Assembly: GCA_018223035.1 (NCBI GenBank)
Contig: JAAEZD010000001.1
Coordinates: 124,001-188,000, forward strand
Length of the DNA stretch: 64,000 nucleotides
Direction of reading: 5' to 3'
DNA from: Heliomarina sp018223035
Lineage (GTDB): Bacteria; Pseudomonadota; Alphaproteobacteria; Rhodobacterales; Rhodobacteraceae
Shown here: one piece after another, positions 62,912 to 64,000 of the stretch
How the letters are laid out: every line of letters starts with the position of its first letter
Position numbering within the stretch: the first letter of the stretch is position 1
Program-made: the position numbers and the translations under genes
Notes under the pieces: generated by a model
The model's input: the letters and a program-made list of their open reading frames with translations, nothing else
What the model was told of the DNA's origin: nothing
The model's database searches: none

Positions 62912-63776
62912 TGTCGCCTGCCTTTCCGCCCGAGGCACGGTCAGCAACCGTCGCCTGTGCCATCAAAAGCCCTAGCATGACCATTATCAGAACCATCGAA
63001 AGCGCGGCGCCAAAGGGCCAGTCGTTCGCGGTCAGGAACTGCGCATAAACGAGGTTACCGATCATCTGGAACTGGCCTCCGCCCAGCAGCGCCGGCGTGA
63101 CGAAATTACCGATCGATAGAACGAAGACAAAGACGAAACCCGTTGCGATGCCCGGCACGGTCATCGGCAGCACGACGCGTCGGAACGTGGTCCAGCCCGA
63201 AGCGCCAAGATCGCGCGACGCCTCGGAAATTTCCGGGTTCAGCCGGGACAGAGGTGCGTAGCAGCTCAGGATCACGAACGGCAGGTAGTTGTAGATCAAA
63301 CCGATCACCACGGCCTGTTCGGTATAGAGCATGCTGGGCAATTCACCTTCGAACCCGACCCATCGGGCAAGGTTGACGATCAATCCTTCGCGGTTCAGCA
63401 GCACGATCCAAGCGTAGGTCCGCACAAGATAGTTGGACCAAAACGGCAGTACGGCGAAGAACAGCAGGGCCGACTGACGATGGCGCGGCATGGCCGCGAT
63501 GGCATAGGCAGCCGCGTATCCGAGGATAGAGGCGATCCCGGCGGCCAGTCCGGCGATCCACGCGGATTTCAGGAAGATTTTGGCATAGAGCGGGTCGAAA
63601 ACCAGCGCAATGTTTTCGAGCGTAAAGGTATATTCGATACCACCGTACATCCCGCGCCGGAAGAAGGCGAGCACGAGGATTAGCAGGCAGGGCACCACCA
63701 TTAGGCCGAACAGCCACAGCAGGGCCGGGGACATCAGCAATATGGGTCTTCGGTCTGTGGTCATGGGTCCTGTCAT
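62904..63776 (-). CDS. Spermidine/putrescine-type ABC transporter permease (PotB-like)
   Basis: A 290-residue inner-membrane permease with an EAA loop EASRDLGASGWTTFRRVVLP and about six helices. ATG 63776 is used; MTTDRRPILL at 63764 is an alternative. It follows the substrate-binding protein gene across an 83-bp gap that contains a hairpin. Confidence 0.92.
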   Translation of the reverse strand: MTGPMTTDRRPILLMSPALLWLFGLMVVPCLLILVLAFFRRGMYGGIEYTFTLENIALVFDPLYAKIFLKSAWIAGLAAGIASILGYAAAYAIAAMPRHRQSALLFFAVLPFWSNYLVRTYAWIVLLNREGLIVNLARWVGFEGELPSMLYTEQAVVIGLIYNYLPFVILSCYAPLSRLNPEISEASRDLGASGWTTFRRVVLPMTVPGIATGFVFVFVLSIGNFVTPALLGGGQFQMIGNLVYAQFLTANDWPFGAALSMVLIMVMLGLLMAQATVADRASGGKAGDNG

Positions 63777-63823
63777 TCCCGGGTGTGCCCGGTTCTGCGG
63801 TCAGTTCGAGTTGGAGGGGATGG

Positions 63824-63851
63824 CTCCCCCGGCACGATACGGCCGGGGGAG
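63824..63851 (-). promoter_or_regulatory. Intercistronic hairpin after the binding-protein gene
   Basis: A 9-bp GC stem (CTCCCCCGG/CCGGGGGAG) with a 10-nt loop stands 8 bp past the solute-binding-protein stop and before the permease genes. Such hairpins stabilise or partly terminate mRNA so that the binding protein is made in excess over the membrane subunits. Confidence 0.55.
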
Positions 63852-63859
63852 TGAAAGGC

Positions 63860-64000
63860 TTAGTTGGCAGCCTTGATTTCGGACACGACGCGCGAGTAGT
63901 CACGCTGGGCTTCGCCCACGTCCCGCAGCTGTTCGTATTCCATCATGTCGGCAGGTTTTATGCCCATGTTGGGGAATGTTTCGATCAGGCTGGCGTCGAG
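63860..64000 (-). CDS. Extracellular solute-binding protein, C-terminal end only
   Basis: The last 46 codons of a minus-strand gene (ending DMMEYEQLRDVGEAQRDYSR and VVSEIKAAN) that starts beyond base 64000. The position directly upstream of PotB/PotC/PotA-like genes and the terminal helix are consistent with a PotD/PotF-type periplasmic binding protein. The substrate cannot be judged from this fragment. Confidence 0.7.
   Translation of the reverse strand, partial: LDASLIETFPNMGIKPADMMEYEQLRDVGEAQRDYSRVVSEIKAAN

Overview
This 64 kb of GC-rich DNA looks like chromosome from an alphaproteobacterium, most likely a marine Rhodobacteraceae (Roseobacter group). The basis is the gene content: class I lysyl-tRNA synthetase, NDUFS4-type complex I subunit, an NadD-DacB pair, many short translationally coupled catabolic operons, a ProVWX importer and a fused cytosolic reductive dehalogenase. 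This is an inference from gene families; no rRNA is present to confirm it. No CRISPR array, intact IS, prophage or origin was seen.

Layout. 1-6.9 kb: an amidohydrolase running off the left edge, an FAD/NAD(P)-binding protein, and a ProVWX quaternary-amine importer ending in a good terminator. 7.0-15.1 kb: a seven-gene plus-strand operon with its own PucR-type regulator gene, which in composition resembles the Rut pyrimidine pathway (isochorismatase-like amidohydrolase, flavin reductase fused to a Nudix-like domain, luciferase-like monooxygenase, alpha/beta hydrolase) with an aldehyde dehydrogenase, a PcaC-like protein and a DUF1185 protein added. 15.2-20 kb: a DUF1348 gene broken by one amber codon, a CxxC peroxidase-like protein, a 1072-residue self-sufficient reductive dehalogenase and tRNA-Arg(TCT). 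20-30 kb: mostly housekeeping (ETC complex I subunit, ChaC, UvrB, an Rrf2 regulator, the YbbP-YbbA-TesA cluster). 29.8-32 kb: two near-identical cold-shock genes with related 5' leaders on either side of a DUF4329 gene and an L,D-transpeptidase gene. 32.3-49.4 kb: a response regulator, a catalytically dead RAYT-like transposase relative, PAP2, EttA, an M15-like protein, NadD, PBP4-type DacB, TerB, LysRS, a beta-helix (tailspike-like) protein, an orphan ParA, a universal stress protein, GltX and an FAD oxidoreductase. 49.5-51.4 kb: WrbA, tRNA-Gly(TCC) and about 1 kb of degraded DNA holding the last third-strand remnant (C-terminal end) of an amino-acid ABC ATPase.

51.5-64 kb: a class IV aminotransferase facing a long minus-strand operon. 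The operon encodes a PotDBCA-type importer, a GT1 (UDP-glycosyltransferase) enzyme, two DUF861 cupins, an AmgK-like anomeric sugar kinase, two aldehyde dehydrogenases, a stand-alone GlmU-type nucleotidyltransferase, a PuuB-like FAD amine oxidase and a third cupin. Most neighbours overlap by 4-8 nt. The kinase, nucleotidyltransferase and glycosyltransferase could make an NDP-sugar and attach it to an imported amine or alcohol, which the oxidase and dehydrogenases would then oxidise. That would parallel the gamma-glutamyl protection used in Puu putrescine catabolism but with a sugar as the protecting group. I know of no described pathway with this composition, and it is the strongest candidate here for an undescribed system. 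The second candidate is the Rut-like operon at 7-15 kb.
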